From contig JACREW010000039.1 of assembly GCA_016212685.1 (NCBI GenBank), forward strand, positions 1 through 12,112: DNA of 12,112 nt. Reading direction: 5' to 3'. Within the stretch, counting starts at the first letter, position 1. Each line of letters starts with the position of its first letter. This document shows positions 1 to 6,332 of the stretch, one piece after another. A program made the position numbers and the translations under genes. Under the pieces are notes generated by a model. It searched no databases. It saw only the letters and a program-made list of their open reading frames with translations, and was not told the origin of the DNA. Source of the stretch: Nitrospirota bacterium. Lineage in GTDB: Bacteria; Nitrospirota; Thermodesulfovibrionia; Thermodesulfovibrionales; Dissulfurispiraceae.

Positions 1-87
1 ATGCCCTTGCAGCAAGCATTTGCGAGGGCGGATTACAGTATGAACACTGAACCGAATTGTAACCAATTGGATCTATTCGGTTCTTAA
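1..87 (+). CDS. Open reading frame entering from the left edge; possible tail of a transposase
   Basis: A reading frame is open from the first base and stops at a TAA at 85-87, encoding 28 residues that end in NQLDLFGS. It contains an ATG at base 1, so it could be a complete tiny ORF, but no ribosome binding site can be seen because the window starts there. A C-terminus ending in a short polar stretch and then LDLF, followed directly by a TTAACCGGACACTACTG-like sequence, is reminiscent of the 3' end of some IS4-type insertion sequences. That resemblance is from memory and weak. It could equally be a chance ORF. Confidence 0.25.
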   Translation: MPLQQAFARADYSMNTEPNCNQLDLFGS

Positions 88-314
88 CCGGACACTACTG
101 ATATTAGACGCATAAATTATCTTTGTGAACTTCAGCATCAGGCATTAAATTTTTTAAATCCTTTCCCTTACTCCCTCGACCTTCAACCCTCATCGCTTTT
201 CAATACCTCTCAATATCGCCGGAAGGTTTTATTCGTAATGATTATAGCACAGGATGCGGCCTTGCAGCGGATTAAAATTACATCGTCATTGGCATTAATT
301 TTGTTTCCGGTTTC
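88..314. other. Intergenic region, no gene seen
   Basis: AT-rich stretch upstream of the operon promoter. I find no credible coding region on either strand, no tRNA and no clear hairpin followed by a T run. If the left-edge frame is a transposase tail, the start of this stretch (about 88-105) would be the terminal repeat of that element, but the other end is outside the window. Confidence 0.5.
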
Positions 315-345
315 TTGACATTTCCAATAACCAATCGGATAAAAT
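315..345 (+). promoter_or_regulatory. Sigma70-like promoter for the cob operon
   Basis: A perfect -35 box TTGACA lies at 315-320. The -10 box is either GATAAA at 338-343 (17-base spacer, 4 of 6 matches) or TAAAAT at 340-345 (19-base spacer, 5 of 6 matches). Transcription would start around 350, just before the 5' arm of the cobalamin riboswitch, which is where a riboswitch-controlled leader should begin. The placement supports the call; it is not experimentally defined. Confidence 0.6.
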
Positions 346-350
346 ATACG

Positions 351-505
351 CATTCAGGCGCCGAAAGGCATAATAGGGAATCCTGTTGGATTCAGGAGCG
401 GTCCCGCCGCTGTAACCGGGGACAAAAGCCGACTAAGCCACTGCCCAAGAGGGTGGGAAGGCCGGTGAGTAGAGCGAACCGGGAGCCAGAAGACCTGCCT
501 GTAAA
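351..505 (+). promoter_or_regulatory. Cobalamin riboswitch aptamer (leader of the cob operon)
   Basis: The conserved B12 box is present as AGCCAGAAGACCTGCC at 484-499. The core contains the GGGAA element at 376-380 and GTCCCGCCGCTGTAA at 401-415. The outer stem can form between CAGG at 355-358 and CCTG at 498-501. This is the layout of the Rfam cobalamin family (RF00174). The aptamer should bind adenosylcobalamin, or a related corrinoid, in the nascent mRNA and shut the operon down. The GTCCCGCxGCxGTAA element recurs in the second riboswitch at 10173-10187. Confidence 0.93.
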
Positions 506-525
506 CGACACTGATAACTACAAAA

Positions 526-604
526 ACCTTCTCGTGGAAGAAGGTGGGGATGAAGGAAACAGGGTGCAATCCTCAGGGCGTATTGCTCTGAGGATTTTTT
601 GTTT
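526..604 (+). terminator. Riboswitch expression platform with intrinsic terminator
   Basis: Two hairpins follow the aptamer. The first is ACCTTCT (526-532) with AGAAGGT (539-545). The second is AATCCTCAG (568-576) with CTGAGGATT (588-596), extendable by three inner pairs, followed by T6-G-T4 (595-605): a textbook Rho-independent terminator ending just before the cobU ribosome binding site. Two competing pairings could serve as antiterminators: GCAAT (566-570) with ATTGC (582-586), and GGGGAT (546-551) with ATCCTC (569-574). The switch therefore most likely works by transcription termination when cobalamin is bound. The terminator is direct from sequence; the antiterminator choice is inference. 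Confidence 0.85.
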
Positions 605-616
605 TGGAGGGCTGAA

Positions 617-1150
617 TTGATAACATTCATTATCGGCGGGGCGCGGAGCGGCAAAAGCAGGTTTGCGCTTGAGAAGGCGTCCCTCCATTCAGGCAAAAAA
701 GCTTACATCGCCACTGCACAGGCATTGGATAGTGAGATGAAAGAACGCATCGAAAAGCATAAAAAAGAGCGTTCGGTCGTAGACTCGACTCATAGAGAAG
801 AGTGGATAACAATTGAAGAGCCGCTCAATATCCCGGCGCTGATAAACAATATCCATGCGAAGTACGACGTAATCCTTATCGACTGCCTGACCCTCTGGCT
901 TTCTAATCTGATGCTTGCCGATAAAGACATCGGAACGGAAATAGAGACTTTTTGCAGTTCGCTGTCCACTGTTCACTGTTCACTGTTCGCTGTCTCTAAT
1001 GAGGTGGGAATGGGGATTGTGCCGGATAATGAACTATCAAGGAGATTCAGAGACATGGCAGGCCATCTGAACCAAAAGGTCGCAGGCATTGCGAATGAAG
1101 TGTATTCTGTAACAGCGGGGATTCCTTTAAAAATAAAGCAGGAGGCATAA
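617..1150 (+). CDS. cobU: CobU: adenosylcobinamide kinase / adenosylcobinamide-phosphate guanylyltransferase
   Basis: Bifunctional cytoplasmic enzyme that phosphorylates adenosylcobinamide and transfers GMP to it, giving the AdoCbi-GDP used by CobS. The 177-residue length fits the family. A P-loop GGARSGKS lies at residues 7-14, and the region YIATAQ..D.EM..RI..H follows, with His48 matching the guanylylated His46 of the Salmonella enzyme. The C-terminal SNEVGMGIVPDN motif is present. I chose the TTG at 617 as start: it has GGAGG at 606-610 with a 6-base spacer and gives a P-loop right at the N-terminus, as usual. An upstream ATG at 599 lies in the terminator T tract without a ribosome binding site. 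Residues about 114-127 derive from a CTGTTCA heptamer array. First gene of the operon; stop is 3 bases before cobT. Confidence 0.95.
   Translation: MITFIIGGARSGKSRFALEKASLHSGKKAYIATAQALDSEMKERIEKHKKERSVVDSTHREEWITIEEPLNIPALINNIHAKYDVILIDCLTLWLSNLMLADKDIGTEIETFCSSLSTVHCSLFAVSNEVGMGIVPDNELSRRFRDMAGHLNQKVAGIANEVYSVTAGIPLKIKQEA
956..996 (+). repeat. Heptamer tandem repeat (CTGTTCA type) inside cobU
   Basis: About five units of a 7-base repeat run through 956-996 (CTGTCCA, CTGTTCA, CTGTTCA, CTGTTCG, CTGTCTC). It is read in frame as a Ser/Val/Cys-rich stretch between the conserved LTLWLSNLM region and the SNEVGMG motif, where the family normally has a variable linker. Similar three-unit spacing occurs in cbiB at 6047-6067. 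Confidence 0.65.
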
Positions 1151-1153
1151 AAA

Positions 1154-2209
1154 ATGGATTTGCTTGGCAAAACACTGAAAAATATCAAACCGGTGGACGG
1201 TGATTGGTACGAGTCCGCGCAAAAACACCTCGACAACCTCACGAAACCGGTAGGAAGTCTCGGAAGGCTCGAGGAGTTCGCAAGAAGGCTTGTTGCCATT
1301 GCGGCAAACAACAGTCCTCTGCTGGACAAGAAGGTAATCTTTACCTTTGCGGGAGACCACGGCGTCACCGAAGAAGGCGTATCTGCGTTTCCTAAAGAGG
1401 TCACCCCGCAGATGGTCCTGAATTTCCTCAGAGGCGGCGCAGGGATAAATGTCCTTGCGAGGCACGCTGGAGCCGAGGTCATTGTCGTGGATATAGGCGT
1501 GGACCACGACTTCGGAGAGATTGAGGGCCTCGCAAAAATGAAGGTAGTAAAAGGCACAAAAAACTTCACAAAAGGCCCTGCCATGACAAGAGACGATGCC
1601 GTAAGGTGTCTTGAGATAGGGATCGAGCTTGCCGAAGGATATGCGAAAAAAGGGTATAAGATCTTCGGCACCGGCGATATGGGAATAGGCAATACCACCC
1701 CGTCGAGCGCTATCGCATCGGTGCTTACAGGCAAGCCTGTTGCCGATGTTACAGGCAGAGGCACCGGCATAACCGACGAATCCATGAAAAATAAGATCAG
1801 AGTAATCGAAGACGGCATAAAAATGAACAAGCCTGATCCGAAGGATGCCGTTGATGTCCTCTCAAAGGTAGGCGGCGCTGAGATAGGAGGTATTGCAGGG
1901 CTTGTTTTGGGCGCGGCTGCGAACAGAATACCCGTCGTCATTGACGGTTTTATCTCTACCGCGGGAGCGCTCATCGCTTACTGCATCAAGCCGGAGGTTA
2001 AAGATTACATGCTGGCAGCGCATAACTCTGTAGAAAAAGGACATAAGGCAATCCTCGATAAAATGGGATTAAGACCGATACTTGACCTTGATTTAAGGCT
2101 CGGAGAGGGCACAGGAGCGGCATTGGCGATGATCATGATAGAGGCCGGGCTGAAAATATATAAGGAGATGGCGACCTTCGGCGAGGCCGGGGTATCTGAA
2201 AAAGCTTAG
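1154..2209 (+). CDS. cobT: CobT: nicotinate-nucleotide-dimethylbenzimidazole phosphoribosyltransferase
   Basis: Cytoplasmic enzyme that transfers ribose phosphate from nicotinate mononucleotide to the lower-ligand base (5,6-dimethylbenzimidazole or another base), giving the alpha-ribazole phosphate needed for the nucleotide loop. At 351 residues it is full length. Typical family stretches are visible: LDNLTKPVGSLGRLEE near the N-terminus, FAGDHGVTEEGVSAFP, FGTGDMGIGNTTPSSA, and RLGEGTGAAL, whose Glu318 corresponds to the catalytic Glu317 of the Salmonella enzyme. The start has AGGAGG at 1140-1145 with an 8-base spacer. This is one of the few genes here with no obvious repeat insertion. The lower-ligand base used cannot be told from sequence. 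Confidence 0.97.
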   Translation: MDLLGKTLKNIKPVDGDWYESAQKHLDNLTKPVGSLGRLEEFARRLVAIAANNSPLLDKKVIFTFAGDHGVTEEGVSAFPKEVTPQMVLNFLRGGAGINVLARHAGAEVIVVDIGVDHDFGEIEGLAKMKVVKGTKNFTKGPAMTRDDAVRCLEIGIELAEGYAKKGYKIFGTGDMGIGNTTPSSAIASVLTGKPVADVTGRGTGITDESMKNKIRVIEDGIKMNKPDPKDAVDVLSKVGGAEIGGIAGLVLGAAANRIPVVIDGFISTAGALIAYCIKPEVKDYMLAAHNSVEKGHKAILDKMGLRPILDLDLRLGEGTGAALAMIMIEAGLKIYKEMATFGEAGVSEKA

Positions 2210-2234
2210 AGTTCATTCAGAGTTAGGAGTTAAA
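2210..2234 (+). repeat. Degenerate AGTTxxx heptamers providing the cobS ribosome binding site
   Basis: The whole cobT-cobS gap is made of AGTT-headed units: AGTTCAT (2210-2216), TCAG, AGTTAGG (2221-2227) and AGTTAAA (2228-2234). The Shine-Dalgarno AGGAG at 2225-2229 spans the junction of the last two units, only 4 bases before the ATG. The same repeat family (AGTTCAG) appears inside cobQ at 4894-4928. Confidence 0.6.
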
Positions 2235-3043
2235 TGATAAAACAGATGTTGATTGCATTTCAGTTCCTGACAATAATCCCGGTTAAAACGAATACGGCTG
2301 CGGATGAGGCCGATATAGCCAAAAGCGCGTCTTTTTTCGTCATAGTCGGGTTGATTCAGGGGATTTTGCTTATAGCCGTCGATTATGGAACGGGTTTATT
2401 ATTCCATCAGGAACTTGTCATATGCCTCGTAATCCTTGCGTCTGTGCTCTTAAATGGCGCATTCCATATAGACGGGCTTTCAGACACCTTTGACGCGCTC
2501 GCTGTTAAATCATCCGGCGATATCGATGCTGACAGAAAGAAAAGGCTCGCTGTTATGAGAGATTCGGCTGCCGGGCCTATCGGCGCGGCTGCGATAATCT
2601 TTTCTCTCGGCCTGAAATATGCCGCGCTTAAGAACCTATCGCATTTTCTGCCGTTTATCTATTACTCGGCATTGCTTTTTATGCCAGTGTTTTCCAAATG
2701 GGCGATGGTTGTATCCACGCTCCACGGTAAAGCGGCGCGGCAAGACGGATTAGGGAAAATCTTTCTAAACAAAGTCGGGTTCAAAGAGTTTGCGATTTCT
2801 ACCGTTCTTCTTATACTTGTAATAATATCGATTCAAACGCTCGCAAGTCGTTATGCCTTTGAAAATCAGTATGCCTTTTATGCGATTTTCTCAGTCGTGC
2901 TGTATTCTTTCTGTTTTATGTCAGTTTATTTTTTTAATAAAAAATTCGGCGGTCTTACCGGCGATACTCTCGGAGCGGTCAGCGAGCTTGCGGAGATAAT
3001 ATTTTTATTGGCGATGATAACATGGTCACGACTCTATATTTAG
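2234..3043 (+). CDS. cobS: CobS: adenosylcobinamide-GDP ribazoletransferase (cobalamin synthase)
   Basis: Integral inner-membrane enzyme that joins AdoCbi-GDP to alpha-ribazole (or its phosphate), closing the nucleotide loop. The 269-residue protein shows the family signatures: NGAFHIDGLSDTFDAL at about residues 74-89 (Asp80, Asp84, Asp87, probable Mg/GDP-binding acids), MRDSAAGPIG at about 108-117, and GGLTGDTLGAVSE near the C-terminus. Several hydrophobic segments lie between and around them. The ribosome binding site AGGAG (2225-2229) has a short 4-base spacer and comes from a heptamer repeat. The stop overlaps the cobC start by 22 bases, suggesting coupled translation. Confidence 0.95.
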   Translation: MIKQMLIAFQFLTIIPVKTNTAADEADIAKSASFFVIVGLIQGILLIAVDYGTGLLFHQELVICLVILASVLLNGAFHIDGLSDTFDALAVKSSGDIDADRKKRLAVMRDSAAGPIGAAAIIFSLGLKYAALKNLSHFLPFIYYSALLFMPVFSKWAMVVSTLHGKAARQDGLGKIFLNKVGFKEFAISTVLLILVIISIQTLASRYAFENQYAFYAIFSVVLYSFCFMSVYFFNKKFGGLTGDTLGAVSELAEIIFLLAMITWSRLYI

Positions 3044-3753
3044 TCAGGCACGGCGCAACGGAAGGAAGCGAGGTAAAGCGCTATAAAGGGAGCATTGACG
3101 TTCCAATGTCCGAAAAGGGGATTGCTCAGGTCGAAAAGGCGTCTGCATTTATAACAAAAAGGGTCAATGGTCAGATGTCAACTGTTTATACATCTCCTCT
3201 AAACAGGGCGTTAAAAAGCGCCGATATAATCGCAAGGCCGCACGGCTTAAAACCTATTGTAATAGAAGACCTGAGAGAAAGAAGCTTTGGTATATGGGAG
3301 GGCATGACTTTCACAGAAATAAAAGAGAAATACCCTCAGGAGTTTGAGGCGTGGGCAGAAAATCCTCTCAGATACAGCCCGATGAGCGGGGAGAGCACAC
3401 TCGTTGTGAGGGACAGAGTCATAAGGATTTTAGATGAAATAATAGAAAGGCCTGATCCCCCTCACCCTAACCCTCTCCCGCAAGGGGAGAGGGGATATAA
3501 AAATTCCCCCTCCCTTGAGGGGAGGGGGCGAGGGGGAGGGTGGAACAAGGCATTCTCAGAACAAAGCTTGTCCTCTGAAAATATAGCAATTGTGGCTCAC
3601 GGAGGGGTCAACAGGATAATACTCTGCCATGTTATAGGCATTCCTCTCGAAAATATATTCCGGATAGAGCAGGATAACGCGGCAATTAATATCATTGAAT
3701 TCTGGGACAAATATCCTGTTGTAAAACTCTTAAATGGAGCGGCACTTGGCTAA
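3022..3753 (+). CDS. cobC: CobC: alpha-ribazole phosphatase (histidine phosphatase family) with an in-frame palindromic insertion
   Basis: Removes the 5' phosphate of alpha-ribazole phosphate or of the adenosylcobalamin phosphate made by CobS. The histidine-phosphatase core is intact: the phospho-accepting His10 in LVRHGATEG, the acid region LRERSFGIWEG, and the second catalytic His193 in VAHGGVNR. The 243-residue length exceeds the usual 200 or so. The excess is residues about 146-174, encoded entirely by a GC-rich palindromic repeat (3457-3542) and rich in Pro, Gly and Arg. It falls in the region before the second His, where the family is variable in length. The gene has no clear ribosome binding site and starts inside the end of cobS, so coupled translation is likely. 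Assignment as CobC rather than another histidine phosphatase rests on context. Confidence 0.88.
   Translation: MVTTLYLVRHGATEGSEVKRYKGSIDVPMSEKGIAQVEKASAFITKRVNGQMSTVYTSPLNRALKSADIIARPHGLKPIVIEDLRERSFGIWEGMTFTEIKEKYPQEFEAWAENPLRYSPMSGESTLVVRDRVIRILDEIIERPDPPHPNPLPQGERGYKNSPSLEGRGRGGGWNKAFSEQSLSSENIAIVAHGGVNRIILCHVIGIPLENIFRIEQDNAAINIIEFWDKYPVVKLLNGAALG
3457..3542 (+). repeat. GC-rich double-hairpin palindromic element, copy A, inside cobC
   Basis: The element holds two perfect hairpins of identical design: CCCTCTCCC (3471-3479) with GGGAGAGGG (3485-3493), and CCCCCTCCC (3506-3514) with GGGAGGGGG (3520-3528), each with a 5-base loop. They are bracketed by an outer CACCCT (3463-3468) / AGGGTG (3537-3542) inverted repeat. 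In the cobC frame it is fully open and encodes a peptide beginning PPHPNPLPQGERG. It is clearly related to copy B at 8909-9028. Confidence 0.85.
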
Positions 3754-5311
3754 GGCATTAATGATTCAGGGAACAGGTTCGGGAGCGGGAAAGAGCCTCA
3801 TCACCGCATCCCTGTGCAGGATATTCAAGGACGAAGGCATAAATGTAGCGCCGTTCAAGGCGCAGAACATGGCCTTGAATTCCTATATAACCGCGGAAGG
3901 GGCGGAGATCGGAAGGGCGCAGGCGCTTCAGGCCGAGGCGGCAAGAATAGAGCCGGCAGCGGATATGAATCCGGTATTGCTGAAGGCTTCAGGTGAAATG
4001 GGCTCTCAAGTAATTATTCATGGGAAAGTTCATTCGACTATGAAGGCTCAGGAATATTATGCCTTTAAAAAAACGGCATGGTCTGCGGTCAAAGAATCCT
4101 TTGACAGGCTATCCCAAAGGCACGACCTTATAATTATGGAAGGCGCCGGAAGCCCTGCGGAGATAAATCTCATGGATGTCGATATTGTGAATATGTCTGC
4201 CGCTAAGTATGCTAAAGCGCCGGTAATCCTGGTCGGAGACATAGATAAAGGCGGCGTTTTCGCTTCGATTTACGGAACCGTTAAACTCCTCGGAAGGAGC
4301 AGCAGGCACATCAAAGGATTTGTGATAAATAAATTCAGGGGCGACGCCGAAATACTCAAACCCGGACTCGATATGATAAGGGATAAGACAGGAAAGCCGG
4401 TGATAGGAGTGCTTCCGTATATAAAAGAAATAGGCCTGCCCGAAGAGGACGGGCTCTCCCTTCAGAAAATTTCAAATTTCAAATTTCAAATTTCAAATTA
4501 TGAAAAAATAAAGGTTGTCATAGTCAGGCTGCAATATATCGCCAACTTCACCGATTTCGATCCCTTCGCGTATGAACCGGACGTGGAACTCATTTATTCA
4601 TCAAATCCCGCGGATATGGAAAACGCGGACATCGTAATCGTTCCCGGCTCGAAAAATACCGTAAAAGACCTTATACTTTTAAAAGAAGCCGGTCTCGATG
4701 AGAGCATAAAGCGGGCGTATTCAAAAGGCGTCAGGGTTATAGGCATGTGCGGCGGCTACCAGATGCTCGGCAAAAAAATATATGACCCTCACTGCGTTGA
4801 GAGCAGGCACAAAGAGATTGACGGCATAGGTCTTTTGAATATAGAGACAGTATTCGATAAGACAAAAGTAACATCACAGGTAGAGGCAGAGATAGTTCAG
4901 AGTTCAGAGTTTGGAGTTATGAGTTTAAAGAAAACAGAGTTAGAAGGTTACGAAATCCATATGGGACAAAGTACAGGAGACATCGGGCTATTCAGACTGA
5001 AACGGAGAAGGGGAGAAGGGGAGAATCGGAGAGGGAGTGTCACCGGTTCGCCGGTTCACCGGTTCGCCGATTCAGAAGTCCTCGACGGCTCGATGAACGG
5101 CAACTGCTGGGGAACTTATATTCACGGCATTTTTGATAACGACACGTTCAGGAGAGGCATTATCAATCATGAAAGAAGGAAAAGGAATCTGCCTCAGGTC
5201 GAACTTGGAATAAACTACACCGCTATAAAAGACAAGGCTATAAACAACCTCGCAGACATCGTGAAAGCGAATATCGACATGGATTTCATAAAAAGGACGA
5301 TAAGGTTATGA
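3746..5311 (+). CDS. cobQ: CobQ/CbiP: adenosylcobyric acid synthase (glutamine-hydrolysing)
   Basis: Amidates four side chains (b, d, e, g) of adenosylcobyrinate a,c-diamide with ATP and glutamine. The N-terminal domain carries the P-loop MIQGTGSGAGKS and FKAQNMALNS; the C-terminal domain is a class I glutamine amidotransferase with nucleophile Cys335 (GMCGGYQMLG) and His460 (GTYIHGIFDN). I prefer the TTG at 3746: GGAG (3736-3739) has a 6-base spacer to it and it yields the common MAKALMIQGTGS start. The ATG at 3734 is an alternative without an obvious ribosome binding site. It overlaps the end of cobC. At 521 residues it is slightly long, because four short tandem repeats are read through: 4466-4499 in the interdomain linker, and 4894-4928, 5003-5034 and 5041-5072 in the amidotransferase domain. 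Product names CobQ and CbiP are equivalent; the anaerobic context favours CbiP. Confidence 0.95.
   Translation: MAKALMIQGTGSGAGKSLITASLCRIFKDEGINVAPFKAQNMALNSYITAEGAEIGRAQALQAEAARIEPAADMNPVLLKASGEMGSQVIIHGKVHSTMKAQEYYAFKKTAWSAVKESFDRLSQRHDLIIMEGAGSPAEINLMDVDIVNMSAAKYAKAPVILVGDIDKGGVFASIYGTVKLLGRSSRHIKGFVINKFRGDAEILKPGLDMIRDKTGKPVIGVLPYIKEIGLPEEDGLSLQKISNFKFQISNYEKIKVVIVRLQYIANFTDFDPFAYEPDVELIYSSNPADMENADIVIVPGSKNTVKDLILLKEAGLDESIKRAYSKGVRVIGMCGGYQMLGKKIYDPHCVESRHKEIDGIGLLNIETVFDKTKVTSQVEAEIVQSSEFGVMSLKKTELEGYEIHMGQSTGDIGLFRLKRRRGEGENRRGSVTGSPVHRFADSEVLDGSMNGNCWGTYIHGIFDNDTFRRGIINHERRKRNLPQVELGINYTAIKDKAINNLADIVKANIDMDFIKRTIRL
4466..4499 (+). repeat. AAATTTC heptamer array inside cobQ
   Basis: Four to five units of a 7-base repeat (AAATTTC) run through this stretch. 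Because 7 is not a multiple of 3, the translation has a 7-residue period and reads KISNFKFQISN. It lies at the junction between the ATPase domain (ending near LPEEDGLSL) and the amidotransferase domain (starting near KVVIVRLQYIANFTDFDPF), a natural linker. Nearly identical sequence opens cbiM at 11194, and a diverged version is in cbiX-cbiC at 9882. Confidence 0.85.
4894..4928 (+). repeat. AGTTCAG heptamer array inside cobQ
   Basis: Five exact 7-base steps: AGTTCAG, AGTTCAG, AGTTTGG, AGTTATG, AGTTTAA. They encode residues about 383-394 (VQSSEFGVMSLK), just before the conserved GYEIHMG motif. The family is shared with the cobT-cobS gap at 2210-2234. Confidence 0.75.
5003..5034 (+). repeat. GGGAGAAG octamer array inside cobQ
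   Basis: Four 8-base units: CGGAGAAG, GGGAGAAG, GGGAGAAT, CGGAGAGG. They encode an Arg/Gly/Glu-rich stretch (KRRRGEGENRRG) between the GYEIHMG motif and the catalytic-His motif of the amidotransferase domain. Confidence 0.7.
5041..5072 (+). repeat. CACCGGTT / CGCCGGTT octamer array inside cobQ
   Basis: Four 8-base units alternate between CACCGGTT and CGCCGGTT (the last is CGCCGATT). They follow the previous octamer array after six bases and encode TGSPVHRFADS. Together the two arrays make a roughly 23-residue low-complexity insert at residues about 420-442. Confidence 0.75.
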
Positions 5312-6332
5312 TGCTTGGCTTTGAATATTTTTTAAATCCCCTTTACCTTTCACCGGCAATACTCATACTCGCGTTCTTAACCGACCTTGCCGTCGGCGAC
5401 CCTAAAAGGCTGCCGCATCCGGTAAGGATTATGGGCGGCGCAATAACGAAAACAGAAATGTTCTTGAGGAGATATTTTAAATCACCGCTTCAGGAAAAAA
5501 TGGGCGGCGTCCTTTAACGGCAATAATTACCTGCTCTGTTTTTGTAAGCGCATTATTACTGTCCTCCGCGCTTCTACCCTCCGTCTTCCGCCTTTCTTCT
5601 TTATCTTTATTGACCGGAATTCTATTCATCTATCTTACATCCACAACAATAGCTATCCGTGAATTAATAAATTCGGCTCGGATTGTAATAAGAGAAGTGA
5701 AAAATAAAAACATCGAAAATGCGAGAAATAACCTTAGCATGATCGTAGGCAGGGATACCCAAAACCTTTCGGAAGAAGGGGTATTAAAGGCGACCATAGA
5801 GACCCTGTCCGAAAATCTCTCAGACGGCGTCATAGCCCCTTTGTTTTATCTTGCGCTCGGAGGACTTCCGTTTGCAATGGCATACAAAGCAATAAATACG
5901 CTTGATTCGATGGTCGGCTATAAGAACGACAGATATAAAAACTTTGGATGGGCTGCCGCGCGCCTCGACGATATTGCCAATTACATCCCTGCAAGGATTA
6001 CAGGCATGCTCATAGCCTTCTCATCTGCCGTTGCTTTCCGCTCTCCGTTCATTGTTCACAGTTCGCTTAAAACCATGTTTCGTGATGGCAGAAAACATAC
6101 GAGCCCGAATGCCGGAATTCCGGAGGCGGCAATGTCAGGCGCACTCGGCGTAAGGCTCGGAGGGCCGTCGGCCTACTGCGGCATTATTGTACAAAAACCT
6201 TATATAGGAACAGAAACGGAAGTCGATTACCTCGCCGCCTCGGAAAAAACAATAAAGGTGGTAATGTTTTCGTCCGTTGCAGGCATCGCCATTTCAGCGG
6301 TTGTTCTATATGCAAGGGGGATCTATGGATGA
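5308..6332 (+). CDS. cbiB: CbiB: adenosylcobinamide-phosphate synthase, interrupted by a frameshift
   Basis: Inner-membrane protein that attaches aminopropanol phosphate (from CobD) to adenosylcobyric acid. As given, the frame from 5308 stops at 5515-5517 after 69 residues, containing the expected N-terminal VGDPKRLPHPVRIMG. The rest of the protein continues in another frame up to 6332, with family motifs ETLSENLSDGVIAPLFY, AINTLDSMVGYKNDRY, WAAARLDDIANYIPAR and SPNAGIPEAAMSGALG. The second frame is closed by a stop at 5478-5480, so the shift lies between 5481 and 5514. One extra A in the A6 run at 5495-5500 restores one continuous frame of about 341 residues. This is either a sequencing or assembly deletion, a real mutation, or slippage. 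The start ATG overlaps the cobQ stop as ATGA. Confidence 0.9.
6047..6067 (+). repeat. Three GTTCxxx heptamers inside cbiB
   Basis: GTTCATT, GTTCACA and GTTCGCT follow each other at exact 7-base spacing, encoding part of FIVHSSLK. The unit resembles the CTGTTCA array in cobU. Only three degenerate units are present, so chance is possible. Confidence 0.35.

Noticed and set aside
599..619. ATG at 599 as the start of cobU
   Set aside because: It lies in the T tract of the terminator with no Shine-Dalgarno, and adds six residues before the P-loop strand; the TTG at 617 has GGAGG at a 6-base spacer.
315..620. A 101-codon open frame across the first riboswitch
   Set aside because: It overlaps the promoter, the aptamer and the terminator, has no ribosome binding site, and its peptide is just translated structured RNA.
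973..1974. A long (333-codon) open frame on the minus strand opposite cobU and cobT
   Set aside because: It is the antisense shadow of cobT. The peptide is Ser/Pro/Thr-rich with no recognisable domain, and the + strand gene is a clear full-length family member.
3457..3542. CRISPR or Rho-independent terminator interpretation of the GC-rich hairpins in cobC and after cbiA
   Set aside because: There are no regularly spaced repeats with unique spacers, and the hairpins lack a following T run; they are palindromic repeat elements.
5495..5501. Programmed -1 frameshifting in cbiB at a classic slippery heptamer
   Set aside because: The zero-frame codons are GAA AAA ATG, which do not form an X-XXY-YYZ site, and I see no convincing downstream pseudoknot; CbiB is not known to use frameshifting. 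A missing A is simpler.
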